Origin: Tissierellia bacterium
Lineage (GTDB): Bacteria > Bacillota > Clostridia > Tissierellales > Peptoniphilaceae
Assembly (NCBI GenBank): GCA_012728755.1
Contig: JAAYEL010000013.1
Coordinates: 1-54,071, forward strand
Length of the DNA stretch: 54,071 nucleotides
Direction: 5' to 3'
Both the position numbers and the translations under genes were made by a program. The first letter of the stretch is position 1. Each line of letters starts with the position of its first letter. Shown one piece after another: positions 1 to 9,423 of this stretch. Below the pieces are notes generated by a model that worked only from the letters and a program-made list of their open reading frames with translations, ran no database searches and was not told the origin of the DNA.

Positions 1-30
1 AATTTTGTCACTTTTCGAATTTATGGCAAT

Positions 31-53
31 AAAAAAAGGGACCGTAGTCCCTT
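31..53 (-). terminator. Rho-independent terminator of pnp
   Basis: A 7-bp stem (36-42 with 47-53, loop CGTA) lies 8 bp past the pnp stop codon. Read on the minus strand it is followed by a run of Ts (31-37 are all A on the plus strand). This is the likely end of the long translation-gene directon. Confidence 0.8.
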
Positions 54-60
54 AAATTTT

Positions 61-2163
61 TTATCTTTCACCTCTTGGTAATAAAGCTTTTCTTGAAAGG
101 TTGATTCTTCCCTTTTCATCGATTTCCATAACTTTAATCATTACTTCATCGCCGATGTTTAATACATCTTCAACTTTATTTACTCTTTGATGATCTATTT
201 GGCTGATATGAACTAGACCTTCTTTACCATTTGCAAACTCTACAAATGCACCGAAGTTCATAATTCTAGCTACTTTTCCAAGATAAACATCGCCAACTTC
301 TGGTTCGATTACGATATATTCGATCATCTTAATAGCTTCTCTACCGCTTTCTTCATTTGCAGCTGAAACCGTAATATGCCCATTATCTTGAATATCTATC
401 TTAACACCTGTCTTATCGATAATTGAGTTAATAGTCTTACCACCACTACCGATTACTTCTCTTACTTTTTCTGGTTTAATATCTAAAGTATATAGTCTAG
501 GAGCATTTGTAGCAATTTCTGCTCTTGGAGCTTCTATAGCACTATGGATAACATCTAAGATTTGCATCCTAGCTACCTTAGCATCTTGTAGTGCTTCATG
601 TAATATCTCGCGACTAATACCATCAATCTTAATATCCATTTGAAGTGCAGTGATACCTTCTCTAGTACCAGCTACCTTAAAGTCCATATCTCCTAAATGG
701 TCTTCTAATCCTTGAATATCAGTAAGGATAGCTACATTACCATTTTCTTTGATAAGTCCCATAGCAATACCTGCTACTGGAGCTTTTATAGGAACACCTG
801 CATCCATTAATGATAATGTTGAACCACATACAGAACCCATTGAGCTTGAACCATTAGAACTTAATACTTCTGATACTACTCTGATAACATATGGGAAATC
901 TTCTTCTTTTGGTAGAACTGGTTCTAACGCTCTTTCAGCAAGTCTACCATGTCCTATCTCACGTCTTCCTGGTCCTCTTAAAGGTCTAGTATCTCCAACT
1001 GAGAATGGTGGGAAGTTATAGTGATGGATATATCTTTTAGTAAGCTCTTCGTCAGTCATACCATCGATATATTGGATATCTGAAGGTGAACCAAGTGTAG
1101 CAATTGTTAATACTTGAGTTTGTCCACGAGTAAATAATCCTGAACCATGTACTTTTGGTATAAATGCTACTTCAGATGCTAATGGTCTAATCTCATGCAT
1201 TTGTCTACCATCAGGTCTGATATGTTCATCAGTGATTAATCTTCTAACTTCTTTTTTCATCATAGCATCAAATAATTCTTTGATATCTAGAGTTAATTCA
1301 TCCTTTAATGGATTTTCATCGTTTACTAATGTTGTTAATACTTCATCTTCTAAAGCATCTACATTATCTTGTCTTTCCATCTTATTAGCAGATTGAAGAG
1401 CTTTAGATAATCTATCGCCAATTATTGTTTCCATTTGAGTTTTTAGATTTGCATCAATCTCAGTAGGTACGAATTCTTTCTTTTCTAAACCTATCTCAGC
1501 TACGATACCTTCGATAAATTCACAAATTCTTTTAATTTCTTCATGAGCAAATAATATACCTTCAAGCATAACATCTTCAGATAATTCATGAGCTCCCGCT
1601 TCTACCATCATGATAGCATCTTTTGTACCTGAAACAGTTAATTCCATTTCTGATATAGCTGCTTGTTCAGCAGTTGGATTCATGATGTATTGTCCATCAA
1701 TATAACCAACAGAAACTGATCCTGTAGGACCATTAAAAGGAATGTCAGAAATAGATAAAGCGATTGAAGAACCAACCATAGCTAAGATACCTGTATCATA
1801 GTCTTTATCTGATGAAAATACTGTAGCGATTACTTGTACATCATTTACATATCCTTCTGGAAATAATGGTCTAATAGGTCTATCAATCATTCTTGAAACT
1901 AATGTAGCTCCGTCAGAAGATCTACCTTCACGTTTAATATATCCTCCTGGAATCTTACCAACAGCATACATTTTTTCTTGATATTCACAAGTCAATGGGA
2001 AGAAATCTATACCATCTCTTGGTCTTTCAGCAGCTACTGCTGTTACTAGTACTGTTGAATCTCCCGCCTTAATAATACAAGCACCATTTGCTTGCTCTGC
2101 AACTTTACCAATGTTTACGTCAAAACTATTAATATCTGACTTGTAACTATAATTCTTTATCAT
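61..2163 (-). CDS. pnp: Polyribonucleotide nucleotidyltransferase (PNPase)
   Basis: This is the phosphorolytic 3'-to-5' exoribonuclease that degrades mRNA to nucleoside diphosphates, acting as a trimer in the cytoplasm. The 700 residues have the full family layout: two RNase PH-like domains (about 10-140 and 310-450) joined by a helical linker, a KH domain with a GSGG loop near residue 565, and a C-terminal S1 domain (about 620-692). The length is normal. The ATG at 2163 has a GGAGG site just upstream. The gene follows rpsO, the usual order in bacteria, and is the last gene of the directon. Its 5' leader holds an inverted repeat that may be a processing or autoregulatory site. Confidence 0.97.
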   Translation of the reverse strand: MIKNYSYKSDINSFDVNIGKVAEQANGACIIKAGDSTVLVTAVAAERPRDGIDFFPLTCEYQEKMYAVGKIPGGYIKREGRSSDGATLVSRMIDRPIRPLFPEGYVNDVQVIATVFSSDKDYDTGILAMVGSSIALSISDIPFNGPTGSVSVGYIDGQYIMNPTAEQAAISEMELTVSGTKDAIMMVEAGAHELSEDVMLEGILFAHEEIKRICEFIEGIVAEIGLEKKEFVPTEIDANLKTQMETIIGDRLSKALQSANKMERQDNVDALEDEVLTTLVNDENPLKDELTLDIKELFDAMMKKEVRRLITDEHIRPDGRQMHEIRPLASEVAFIPKVHGSGLFTRGQTQVLTIATLGSPSDIQYIDGMTDEELTKRYIHHYNFPPFSVGDTRPLRGPGRREIGHGRLAERALEPVLPKEEDFPYVIRVVSEVLSSNGSSSMGSVCGSTLSLMDAGVPIKAPVAGIAMGLIKENGNVAILTDIQGLEDHLGDMDFKVAGTREGITALQMDIKIDGISREILHEALQDAKVARMQILDVIHSAIEAPRAEIATNAPRLYTLDIKPEKVREVIGSGGKTINSIIDKTGVKIDIQDNGHITVSAANEESGREAIKMIEYIVIEPEVGDVYLGKVARIMNFGAFVEFANGKEGLVHISQIDHQRVNKVEDVLNIGDEVMIKVMEIDEKGRINLSRKALLPRGER

Positions 2164-2185
2164 CTTTCCTCCTTGTATAAAGAAC

Positions 2186-2208
2186 TTCCATCATGTGAAA
2201 TGATGGGA
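2186..2208 (-). promoter_or_regulatory. Inverted repeat in the pnp leader
   Basis: CCATCAT (2188-2194) pairs with ATGATGG (2200-2206) around a 5-nt loop, about 25 nt before the pnp start. There is no T-run, so it is not a simple terminator. In enterobacteria a leader stem-loop of pnp is cut by RNase III and controls autoregulation; a similar role here is only an inference. A possible -10 (TATAAT, 2235-2240, minus strand) without a clear -35 lies upstream. Confidence 0.4.
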
Positions 2209-2301
2209 ATCATCCAATTATTTTATATATTTTAATTATATCTGATTATTTAGATCCTTGCACTAAAGAAATGTCTTTTTTGCAAGAAATATCCCTACAT
2301 A

Positions 2302-2328
2302 AAAAGATAAGAGCGGAAATCCGCTCTT
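2302..2328 (-). terminator. Terminator/attenuator after rpsO
   Basis: AAGAGCGGA (2309-2317) pairs with TCCGCTCTT (2320-2328). The hairpin touches the rpsO stop codon and is followed on the minus strand by ATCTTTTT. It probably ends part of the rpsO transcripts and leaves some readthrough into pnp. Confidence 0.7.
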
Positions 2329-2594
2329 TAGCCTCTAATGTTTAATTTTTTAATTAAAGAACGATATCTTTCTATATCTTTTTTTTGAAGATAATTCAAT
2401 AGCCCTTTTCTTTGACCGATCATCATGAAAAGACCTCTTCTTGAAGCATGGTCTTTCTTATGAACTTTTAAATGTTCAGTTAAGTCTTTGATTTGCTCAG
2501 TAAATACAGCTATTTGTACTTCTGGTGAACCTGTATCAGTCTCACTTAATTGATATTCTTTAATAATTTCTAACTTTCTTTCTTTTGTCATCAT
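2328..2594 (-). CDS. rpsO: 30S ribosomal protein S15
   Basis: This is the small-subunit protein that binds the central domain of 16S rRNA early in assembly. The 88 residues fit the usual 87-89, and the motifs [10 protein letters not shown] and [10 protein letters not shown] are characteristic of S15. A longer reading frame extends ten residues upstream, but the ATG at 2594 has a GGAGGA site (2603-2608) 8 nt before it and gives the family length. The next codon (2591) is also ATG and would give 87 residues. A good promoter and an 80-nt structured leader precede it, consistent with the known habit of S15 of controlling its own mRNA. Confidence 0.96.
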   Translation of the reverse strand: MMTKERKLEIIKEYQLSETDTGSPEVQIAVFTEQIKDLTEHLKVHKKDHASRRGLFMMIGQRKGLLNYLQKKDIERYRSLIKKLNIRG

Positions 2595-2676
2595 GACTTT
2601 TTTCCTCCATAAATTTAAATTCACTATTTACCGTGTAAAAGCTCGGAGATGCTTAAACCCAGTAAAAGCATTACTT
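2595..2676 (-). ncRNA. rpsO 5' leader, candidate S15 autoregulatory RNA
   Basis: About 80 nt of leader lie between the predicted start of transcription and rpsO. On the minus strand ATGCTT can pair with AAGCAT, and TTTAC with GTAAA nearer the ribosome site. S15 leaders in Firmicutes and Proteobacteria are known translational operators, but the fold here was drawn by eye only. Confidence 0.45.
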
Positions 2677-2680
2677 TGTT

Positions 2681-2709
2681 ATATTAACACAAACAATCTT
2701 GAATGTAAA
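2681..2709 (-). promoter_or_regulatory. Promoter of rpsO
   Basis: The minus strand reads TTTACA (-35, 2704-2709), a 17-bp spacer, then TAATAT (-10, 2681-2686) with an upstream TG (extended -10). It lies within 15 bp of the ribF stop codon, so rpsO-pnp can be expressed independently of the upstream genes. Confidence 0.6.
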
Positions 2710-2719
2710 CAAGAAAAGT

Positions 2720-3649
2720 TTATATTTTAAAATATTCTCTAGCTTTTTTTGTATCGTAATCCATCTGATCAATAAGGTCTTTAGCATTATCAAATTTGAT
2801 TTGTCCTCTAGTCATCTTTAGGAACTTTAGCTTAACATCCTTATAGTAAATATCCCTATCAAAATCAATGATATATGTCTCAACCTTAACCTCTTGACTA
2901 TCCGTAAATGTGGGATTAGTACCAACAGATGTTAATGATGGATACCAAACTCCATCAACTTCTATCTCAGTAAGATAAAGTGCATCTTTAGGCAGGATAT
3001 AATTAAATGATAAATCTAGATTAGCAGTTGGATATCCCAAAAGCTTTGAACCGCGTTTATAGCCATCAACTACCTTAGCCCTAATTTGATATGGATTAAC
3101 TAGCATCTGTGTTACTTTCTCAAAATCTCCTTGAGTTATCAAGTCTCTAACTGTTGTCGAAGAGGCTATTTGGCCTTCAAAATATTCTTCATTAGCTACA
3201 TGAAGCTCAAGCTTTCCATCAGCTTCAAATTCCCTAAGTTCCTTCACAGTACCTTTGGCAAATTTCCCATAAGTATAATCAGCACCACAAACTACAGTAA
3301 ATGCATTTAATCTATCTCTAATAAATTCAAGCATAAACTCTTCATTTGTTAACTGTGCAAACTCCATAGTAAAATCAATTATAAATACCTTATCTATACC
3401 AATTTGTTCAAGAATATCAATCTTATCTTGAAGTGAACTGATATAATACGGAGGCATCTTTGGAAATACTTCATTTGTATGTTGTTTAAATAGTAATACA
3501 GAAGAATCAATTCCCTTTTCCTTAGCCACTTCAATTACTTGATTCATAATCGCTCTATGACCAAGATGAACCCCATCAAAGTTACCTAATCCGATAACTG
3601 AAGGTGAAAATCCTCTATCCTCTATATCTAAATCAATTACTTTAATCAC
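2720..3649 (-). CDS. ribF: Bifunctional riboflavin kinase / FAD synthetase
   Basis: It phosphorylates riboflavin to FMN and adenylylates FMN to FAD. The 309-residue protein has an N-terminal nucleotidyltransferase domain with GNFDGVHLGH at residues 22-31 and a C-terminal riboflavin kinase domain with GYPTANLD near residue 208. The length is normal for the family. The start overlaps the end of truB by 8 bp, so the two are probably translationally coupled. The truB-ribF-rpsO order is common in Firmicutes. Confidence 0.95.
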   Translation of the reverse strand: MIKVIDLDIEDRGFSPSVIGLGNFDGVHLGHRAIMNQVIEVAKEKGIDSSVLLFKQHTNEVFPKMPPYYISSLQDKIDILEQIGIDKVFIIDFTMEFAQLTNEEFMLEFIRDRLNAFTVVCGADYTYGKFAKGTVKELREFEADGKLELHVANEEYFEGQIASSTTVRDLITQGDFEKVTQMLVNPYQIRAKVVDGYKRGSKLLGYPTANLDLSFNYILPKDALYLTEIEVDGVWYPSLTSVGTNPTFTDSQEVKVETYIIDFDRDIYYKDVKLKFLKMTRGQIKFDNAKDLIDQMDYDTKKAREYFKI

Positions 3650-4547
3650 TTTTTAATACTCTCTCCATCTTTAATATATTGTCTTGTATCCTGCCAATAC
3701 CAAGAAATTTACCTTGGACATTAACAACGATATTCTCATAATCTATCTGACCTAAATCATTTTCTTTAATTTGATGTTTTATACTTTTAATATTAATCTT
3801 TTGACCATTATTTAGTCTATCTTCTATATCATCAGCGATATAAATAGTGGCTAGATTATATAATGAATCTTCCATGCTATAAAGCTTACTTTCAATATCA
3901 GCTAAAGACATCTCTTCAATTTGAGAAAGAGATAGACAATCATCCAAGTAAAACCTACCAACTCTAGTCCTTACAAGCGAAGTCATATGTGCATATGTCC
4001 CTAAGTAAAGTGCAAGTTCATGAACCAAACTTCTAACATAAGTACCCTTTGAGCAGTCAATATTAAACCTTAGTTTATTGCCCTCTAATTCAATAAGCTC
4101 TAAACCATAGATATTAACACTACGCTTTGGAATCTCTACATCCATATCTTTTCTAGCATATTCATATAGCTTTTTGCCCTTAATCTTAATGGCACTATAT
4201 ATCGGAGGACTTTGCATTATCTCTCCAGTAAAATGCTTGAAAGCTCTTAATATCTCTTCTTTTGTGAATATCACCTTATCACTTGATTCAGTTATCTCCC
4301 CATCGGAGTCATAACTAGTCGTAGCATGGCCAAACTCCATGGTACAGTCATATGATTTTCCTTGATGCATGATATATTCGCTAATCCTTGTAGCATTTCC
4401 TATACAAATTGGTAGCACGCCTGTAACATTTGGATCTAGCGTTCCAGTATGTCCTATTCTTTTAATCTTAAGTTTTCTTCTAAGGATGGCAACTACATCA
4501 TGTGATGTCATCGCTTTATCTTTATTAACTATTAAGATTCCTCTCAT
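3642..4547 (-). CDS. truB: tRNA pseudouridine(55) synthase
   Basis: It converts U55 of the tRNA T-loop to pseudouridine. The 301-residue protein has the N-terminal GILIVNKDKAMTSHDVV segment and the catalytic motif GTLDPNVTGVL with Asp38 as the predicted catalytic residue. A middle segment with SPPIYSAIKIKGKKLYEYAR is also typical. It overlaps nrnA upstream by 4 bp and ribF downstream by 8 bp, indicating one mRNA. Confidence 0.95.
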   Translation of the reverse strand: MRGILIVNKDKAMTSHDVVAILRRKLKIKRIGHTGTLDPNVTGVLPICIGNATRISEYIMHQGKSYDCTMEFGHATTSYDSDGEITESSDKVIFTKEEILRAFKHFTGEIMQSPPIYSAIKIKGKKLYEYARKDMDVEIPKRSVNIYGLELIELEGNKLRFNIDCSKGTYVRSLVHELALYLGTYAHMTSLVRTRVGRFYLDDCLSLSQIEEMSLADIESKLYSMEDSLYNLATIYIADDIEDRLNNGQKINIKSIKHQIKENDLGQIDYENIVVNVQGKFLGIGRIQDNILKMERVLKSD

Positions 4548-5503
4548 AATTGCTTAAGTCTTTCATACATCTTATCAAAAGCTTGTTCATTAGTCATTAA
4601 TAATGTACATCCTGCAGCTCTGATATGACCTCCACCACCAAATTCTTTTGCTAACTCTGAGACATTTACTGAATCCTTAGATCTAAAACTGATCTTTTGA
4701 TCTTCTAAATCATGTTCTTTAACAAGACAAGCTAGCTCAATACCATCTATACTTTTAATAATTGATACCAAACCTTCAGTCTCATCATGGTCAAGTCCAT
4801 AACGATTTAGTTGTTCATTAGTAAGTGAAGCTAGGATAAACTTTCCATCATTAAAACGCTTAGCTTTTTCAATAACTTCTGCTTGAAGCAATAAGTAGTC
4901 AACATTCATACTTTCATATAAAGCCAAATGTATCATACCTTTATCAGCGCCTCTATCTAATAATTCAGCAGCAGTCCTTAAAGTATCAGCACTCGTATAA
5001 TCATATAAAAATCTATTAGTGTCTGTTAACATACCTAAGTAAAGATAAGTAGCTGTTTCTTTTGATATATTTAGACCATTAGCTATAGCTAAATCAGTTA
5101 TCAACTGGCAAGTCGAGCTCATAGTTGATACTATAAGATTTTTATCGCAATAGCCACCGTCTGTTTGATGGTGATCAATTACTAAGCTATCTTTAGCCAA
5201 CTCCTTATACTCTTTTCCTATGCCAATCCTATCATGATGTGCTACATCCGTAAGTATAAATAAATCCGTCTCAAATGGAGTCGTATCAGTATAATAATTT
5301 TCGTTATATACAAATCTCAAATTTGAAGGAAATTCGTCATTTTTTATTAGATATACTTCTTTACCGATTTCCTTTAACAGTAAATACAATCCTGTTGAAG
5401 AGCCAATGGCGTCTCCATCAGGTGATATATGTGAACATATCGAAATCGTATTTGCTTTGTTAATGGTATCCATAAAAAGATCAATATTACTCTTCGTTAC
5501 CAT
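4544..5503 (-). CDS. nrnA: DHH/DHHA1 phosphoesterase, NrnA-type nanoRNase / pAp phosphatase
   Basis: The family removes mononucleotides from very short RNAs and dephosphorylates pAp. The 319-residue protein carries the DHH motifs SHISPDGDAIGS near the N-terminus, a central DHH (VIDHHQTDGG), and the DHHA1 motif FGGGGHIRAAGC near the C-terminus. A frame extension of seven residues exists, but the ATG at 5503 has an AGGA site about 6 nt upstream while the earlier ATG has none. The start lies inside the end of rbfA (17-bp overlap). The rbfA-nrnA-truB order is the Firmicute norm. Confidence 0.9.
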   Translation of the reverse strand: MVTKSNIDLFMDTINKANTISICSHISPDGDAIGSSTGLYLLLKEIGKEVYLIKNDEFPSNLRFVYNENYYTDTTPFETDLFILTDVAHHDRIGIGKEYKELAKDSLVIDHHQTDGGYCDKNLIVSTMSSTCQLITDLAIANGLNISKETATYLYLGMLTDTNRFLYDYTSADTLRTAAELLDRGADKGMIHLALYESMNVDYLLLQAEVIEKAKRFNDGKFILASLTNEQLNRYGLDHDETEGLVSIIKSIDGIELACLVKEHDLEDQKISFRSKDSVNVSELAKEFGGGGHIRAAGCTLLMTNEQAFDKMYERLKQL

Positions 5504-5870
5504 ATTTTTTCCTATTTTCTTCATCTTGTTTTAAGACATCATTTATTAGTTTACCCATATACATCCCTCTTTCGATAGATTCATCTAGGTGAAATGTTAG
5601 CTCGGGTACATGCCTTAAGTTAAGTCTAGCTCCAAGTTCTCTTTTAATAAAACCTGTGGCATTTTTTAATCCTTCAATAATATCTTCTTTTTCTTGATCA
5701 TCACCGATTGTTGATACAAAAACTTTAGCAAATTGTAAATCTCTAGTCATATCTACTGCTGTGATTGATGCAAGTGTTGATACTCTAGGATCTTTTATAT
5801 CATTTGCTAAAATCGAAGATATTTCTCTTTTTAGTTCTTGTTCTATTCTTCTAGTTCTTTTATTATCCAT
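5487..5870 (-). CDS. rbfA: 30S ribosome-binding factor A
   Basis: It helps 16S rRNA 5'-end maturation and cold-adapted 30S assembly. The 127-residue protein has the single KH-like fold motifs: RRIEQELKREISSIL at the start and RHVPELTFHLDESIERG near the end, both conserved in RbfA. It starts 4 bp after the infB stop and overlaps nrnA, so it sits in the same transcript. Confidence 0.95.
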   Translation of the reverse strand: MDNKRTRRIEQELKREISSILANDIKDPRVSTLASITAVDMTRDLQFAKVFVSTIGDDQEKEDIIEGLKNATGFIKRELGARLNLRHVPELTFHLDESIERGMYMGKLINDVLKQDEENRKKYGNEE

Positions 5871-5874
5871 AATA

Positions 5875-7980
5875 CTATCCTTGTGCTATTTCATTAATAA
5901 CAAAAGCTTCGATTATATCTCCAACCTTAATATCATTATATCTTTCTATACCTAAACCACCTTCATATCCAGTAGCTAATTCTTTAGCATCATCCTTAAA
6001 TCTTCTTAATGATGAGATCTCGCCAGTATGAACTACGATATTATTTCTTACTAATCTAACCTTTGCATTTCTTGCCATTTTACCTGATGTAACATATATA
6101 CCAGCTACATTACCAACTCCAGGCACTTTGAATATCTCTCTTATCTCAGCTAATCCAATAACTTCTTCTTCAAACTTAGGGGCAAGCATACCCTTAATGG
6201 CTTTTTCAACATCTTCGATAGCTTCATAGATAACATTATATGTTCTCATATCAATGCCTTGATCTTTGGCTTGTTCTTGAGCTCCTTGATTAGGTCTTAC
6301 ATTAAATCCGATGATAATCGCATTTGATGCAGATGCAAGCATGATATCAGATTCTGTGATACCACCAACAGCACCGTGGATGACATTAACTTTAACTTCT
6401 TCATTACTTAGTTTAGATAATGAATTAGAAACAGCTTCGATAGTACCTTTAACATCAGTTTTTACGATGATATTAAGGTCTTGCATCTCTCCGCTACCGA
6501 TTTTACTATATAAATCATCTAGGTTTACTGTAGATGTTCTTTTTACATATTCAGCTTTATCAGCAATTCTTTGTTTTTCAGCAAATTTCTTAGCTGTTTT
6601 GTCATCAGATACTGCATATATCATATCTCCCGCATTTGGTACTTCAGATAGTCCAAGTACTAAAACTGGAGTTGAAGGTTTAGCATTTTTGATTTGTTTT
6701 GAGTTAGAATCAAACATTGCTCTAATCTTACCACTAGCTGAACCAGAAACTATAAAGTCACCTTGTTTAAGAGTACCTTTTTTAACTAATACTGTAGCTA
6801 CAGGTCCTCTACCTACATCTAATTGAGCTTCGATAACTACGCCAACTGCATTTCTATTAGGATTTGCTTTAAGTTCTTCCATCTCAGCTACCATGATAAC
6901 TAACTCTAGTAATTCATCAATACCTTCATTTTTTAAAGCAGATACTGGAACCATTATAGTATCTCCACCCCATTCTTCTGGAGTAAGTCCATATTCCATA
7001 AGTTCAGTCTTTACTCTATCTGGATTAGCTTCATACTTATCCATCTTATTAATCGCGATAATTATTGGAACACCAGCTGCTTTAGCGTGGTTAATAGCTT
7101 CAATAGTTTGAGGCATTACCCCATCATCTGCAGCAACTACAAGTATTGCGATATCCGTAGCCTGTGCTCCTCTCATTCTCATTTGAGTAAAGGCTTCGTG
7201 ACCTGGTGTATCTAAAAATACGATTCTTTGGTCATTAATATAAACGCTTGATGCTCCGATATGTTGTGTGATACCACCAGCTTCAGATTTTGTTACTCTT
7301 GTATTTCTAATAGCATCTAGAAGTGAAGTCTTACCGTGGTCTACGTGTCCCATAACTGTAACTACAGGAGCTCTTGTCACTAAATCTTCTTCTTTATCTT
7401 CAAAGTCTAATGATGCTATATCATTTTCATCAACTTCAGGTTCTTTAACTTTAACTTCAAATCCAAGTAATATACCTAAATCAGTAGCCAACTCAGAACT
7501 TATAGTTTGGTTAACTGATGCCATAGTACCCATCTTCATTAATTCTGTGATAACTTTAGTATTTGGTACATCTAATAGTTTAGCAAAATCACCAACAGTT
7601 ATCTCTTCATCAATCTCAACGACAGGATCAACCGCTTTTTCTTTTTGTTGCGGTCTATTATCTTTTACTTGTTTTTTATTTTTGTTCTTGTTTTTATTCT
7701 TTTTTTCTTTAATAGGTGCATAGACATCTTCTAACTCTTCTACATCCAAAGACTTAGCTTTTTCCTTAGTCTTGGCACTCTTATCTACTGGTTTTTCTTG
7801 TTCTTTTTCATCATCTTTTAAAGATTCAAAATATTCTCTAATAATCGATAATTCATCACCTTCGATTATTGACATATGACTTTTGATTTCTAAATCAAAT
7901 TCGTCTTGTAATACTTGCATTAACTCTTTAGTAGGTAAATCTACCTCTTTAGCTAATTCGTATACTCTAATTTTTGTCAT
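5875..7980 (-). CDS. infB: Translation initiation factor IF-2
   Basis: This GTPase delivers initiator tRNA to the 30S subunit and promotes subunit joining. The 701-residue protein has an N-terminal IF2_N segment (1-50), a Lys/Asn/Glu-rich linker (about 50-125) including a KNKNKNKNK stretch, a second IF2_N region (125-175), the G domain with GHVDHGKT at 211-218, DTPGHE and NKMD, and the C-terminal domains II-IV. The length is at the short end, as in many Firmicutes. Only 4 bp separate it from rnpM; ylxQ, often found between these two, is missing. Confidence 0.97.
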   Translation of the reverse strand: MTKIRVYELAKEVDLPTKELMQVLQDEFDLEIKSHMSIIEGDELSIIREYFESLKDDEKEQEKPVDKSAKTKEKAKSLDVEELEDVYAPIKEKKNKNKNKNKKQVKDNRPQQKEKAVDPVVEIDEEITVGDFAKLLDVPNTKVITELMKMGTMASVNQTISSELATDLGILLGFEVKVKEPEVDENDIASLDFEDKEEDLVTRAPVVTVMGHVDHGKTSLLDAIRNTRVTKSEAGGITQHIGASSVYINDQRIVFLDTPGHEAFTQMRMRGAQATDIAILVVAADDGVMPQTIEAINHAKAAGVPIIIAINKMDKYEANPDRVKTELMEYGLTPEEWGGDTIMVPVSALKNEGIDELLELVIMVAEMEELKANPNRNAVGVVIEAQLDVGRGPVATVLVKKGTLKQGDFIVSGSASGKIRAMFDSNSKQIKNAKPSTPVLVLGLSEVPNAGDMIYAVSDDKTAKKFAEKQRIADKAEYVKRTSTVNLDDLYSKIGSGEMQDLNIIVKTDVKGTIEAVSNSLSKLSNEEVKVNVIHGAVGGITESDIMLASASNAIIIGFNVRPNQGAQEQAKDQGIDMRTYNVIYEAIEDVEKAIKGMLAPKFEEEVIGLAEIREIFKVPGVGNVAGIYVTSGKMARNAKVRLVRNNIVVHTGEISSLRRFKDDAKELATGYEGGLGIERYNDIKVGDIIEAFVINEIAQG

Positions 7981-7984
7981 GCAA

Positions 7985-8251
7985 TCACCTCATCTTTACA
8001 TAATTTCCAATCTCCTGATAAATCTCCTCAGATATATTAGTTTTTAAGGCTTGATTCAAAATCTTTTTTGTACTAAGTTTTTCAAAACATTTCTCATCTG
8101 TACATATATAGGCACCTCTACCATTTAACTTTCCGGTAGTATCTATACTTATATTGCCTTCCTTATCCTTCACTATTCTAAGCAAATCTTTTTTGGCCTT
8201 GTGTTGTTGACATACAACACATTTTCTTTGCGGTACTTTTCTAGTTTTCAT
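7985..8251 (-). CDS. rnpM: YlxR-family RNA-binding protein RnpM
   Basis: This small nucleic-acid-binding protein was formerly called YlxR; its B. subtilis member has been reported to bind RNase P RNA and modulate RNase P. The 88 residues show the family signatures RKCVVCQQHK at the start and NGRGAYICTDEKCFEK in the middle. The start overlaps the nusA end by 11 bp. The nusA-rnpM-infB setting is typical. Confidence 0.92.
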   Translation of the reverse strand: MKTRKVPQRKCVVCQQHKAKKDLLRIVKDKEGNISIDTTGKLNGRGAYICTDEKCFEKLSTKKILNQALKTNISEEIYQEIGNYVKMR

Positions 8252-9413
8252 TTTCTTCTACTTCATCTACTAGTATTTCTTCAACATCATCTTTAGATGC
8301 TAATGTATCTTCCTTTTGTTCAGCTAAAGCTTCTCTTTGTTCAATCATATCCTTAAACTCTTGTATAGCTTCATCTCTTTTACTTTCACCCTTGATATCA
8401 ATCTTCCAACCTGTTAGTTTAGCTGCTAATCTTACGTTTTGTCCCTCTTTACCGATGGCTAACGAAAGTTGGTTATCTGGAACAATAGCTACTGCAGATT
8501 TTCCACTCTCATCAACTATCACTTCCTTTACTTCAGCCGGAGATAAAGAATTAGAGATATATTTTCCTATGTCTGAACTCCATACAATGATATCTATTTT
8601 TTCTCCATTTATCTCATCAACTATTGAGTTAACTCTCATTCCTTTAAGACCAACACATGCTCCTACAGGATCGATTGATTCGTCATTAGCATGAACAGCT
8701 ATCTTAGTCCTAAAACCAGCTTCTCTTGCTACTGAGACTATCTCGACGGAACCATCTGCGATCTCTGGTACTTCTAATTCAAACAATCTTCTTATCAAGA
8801 ATGAACTAGATCTAGATAGGATTATTTGTGGTCCTTTTGAAGTACTTTTTACTTCAGATACAAATAACTTCAATCTATCTCCAGGTCTGATATTTTCTGT
8901 TGGTACTTGCTCACTTGGAGGGATAAATCCTTCAGTCTTGCCAAGATTTATATAGATGTTATTAAAGTCTATACGTTGAACATCCCCTGTGATAATCTCT
9001 CTTTCCCTATCTATATAGTCATCATAAATAGCTTGTCTTTCAGCATCTTTAATTTTTTGGATTACGATATTTCTTGCAGTTTGTGCTGCAACTCTTCCAA
9101 AGTTTTTAGGTACTAACTTAATTTTTAAAATGTTACCTACTTTAGATTTTTTCTTTAGGCTTAAAGCTTCATCTAAACTAATTTGTGTATTCACATTTTC
9201 GACTTCGTCAATAGTCTCAACCACTTCTTTTAGTGCATATACAGTAACATCTCCTGTAGTGTCATTGATTTTTATCTCAACATTCGTATCGTCATCGAAG
9301 TTTTTCTCGTAACTCTTAACTAAAGCCTTTTCAATCGACTCAACAATTACAGATTTTTGTATACCTTTTTCTTTTTCAATTTCTTCTAAAGCATTAATAA
9401 ACTCTTTATTCAT
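8241..9413 (-). CDS. nusA: Transcription termination/antitermination factor NusA
   Basis: NusA binds RNA polymerase and nascent RNA and affects pausing, termination and antitermination. The 390-residue protein has the N-terminal polymerase-binding domain (1-125), an S1 domain (about 130-200), and two KH domains, with DPVGACVGLKGMRV and LAIGKEGQNVRLAAKLTGW as the GxxG loops. The C-terminus is an acidic tail without the extra repeats of Proteobacteria, as in Firmicutes. It lies 10 bp after rimP. Confidence 0.96.
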   Translation of the reverse strand: MNKEFINALEEIEKEKGIQKSVIVESIEKALVKSYEKNFDDDTNVEIKINDTTGDVTVYALKEVVETIDEVENVNTQISLDEALSLKKKSKVGNILKIKLVPKNFGRVAAQTARNIVIQKIKDAERQAIYDDYIDREREIITGDVQRIDFNNIYINLGKTEGFIPPSEQVPTENIRPGDRLKLFVSEVKSTSKGPQIILSRSSSFLIRRLFELEVPEIADGSVEIVSVAREAGFRTKIAVHANDESIDPVGACVGLKGMRVNSIVDEINGEKIDIIVWSSDIGKYISNSLSPAEVKEVIVDESGKSAVAIVPDNQLSLAIGKEGQNVRLAAKLTGWKIDIKGESKRDEAIQEFKDMIEQREALAEQKEDTLASKDDVEEILVDEVEENEN

Positions 9414-9423
9414 TTCTCATTCC

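Noticed and set aside
7268-7723. A 151-residue plus-strand ORF opposite infB, with hydrophobic and Phe-rich stretches
   Set aside because: It is the antisense of the Lys/Asn-rich linker and G domain of IF-2, lacks a ribosome site, and has no family features. The same holds for the other long antisense frames in this window.
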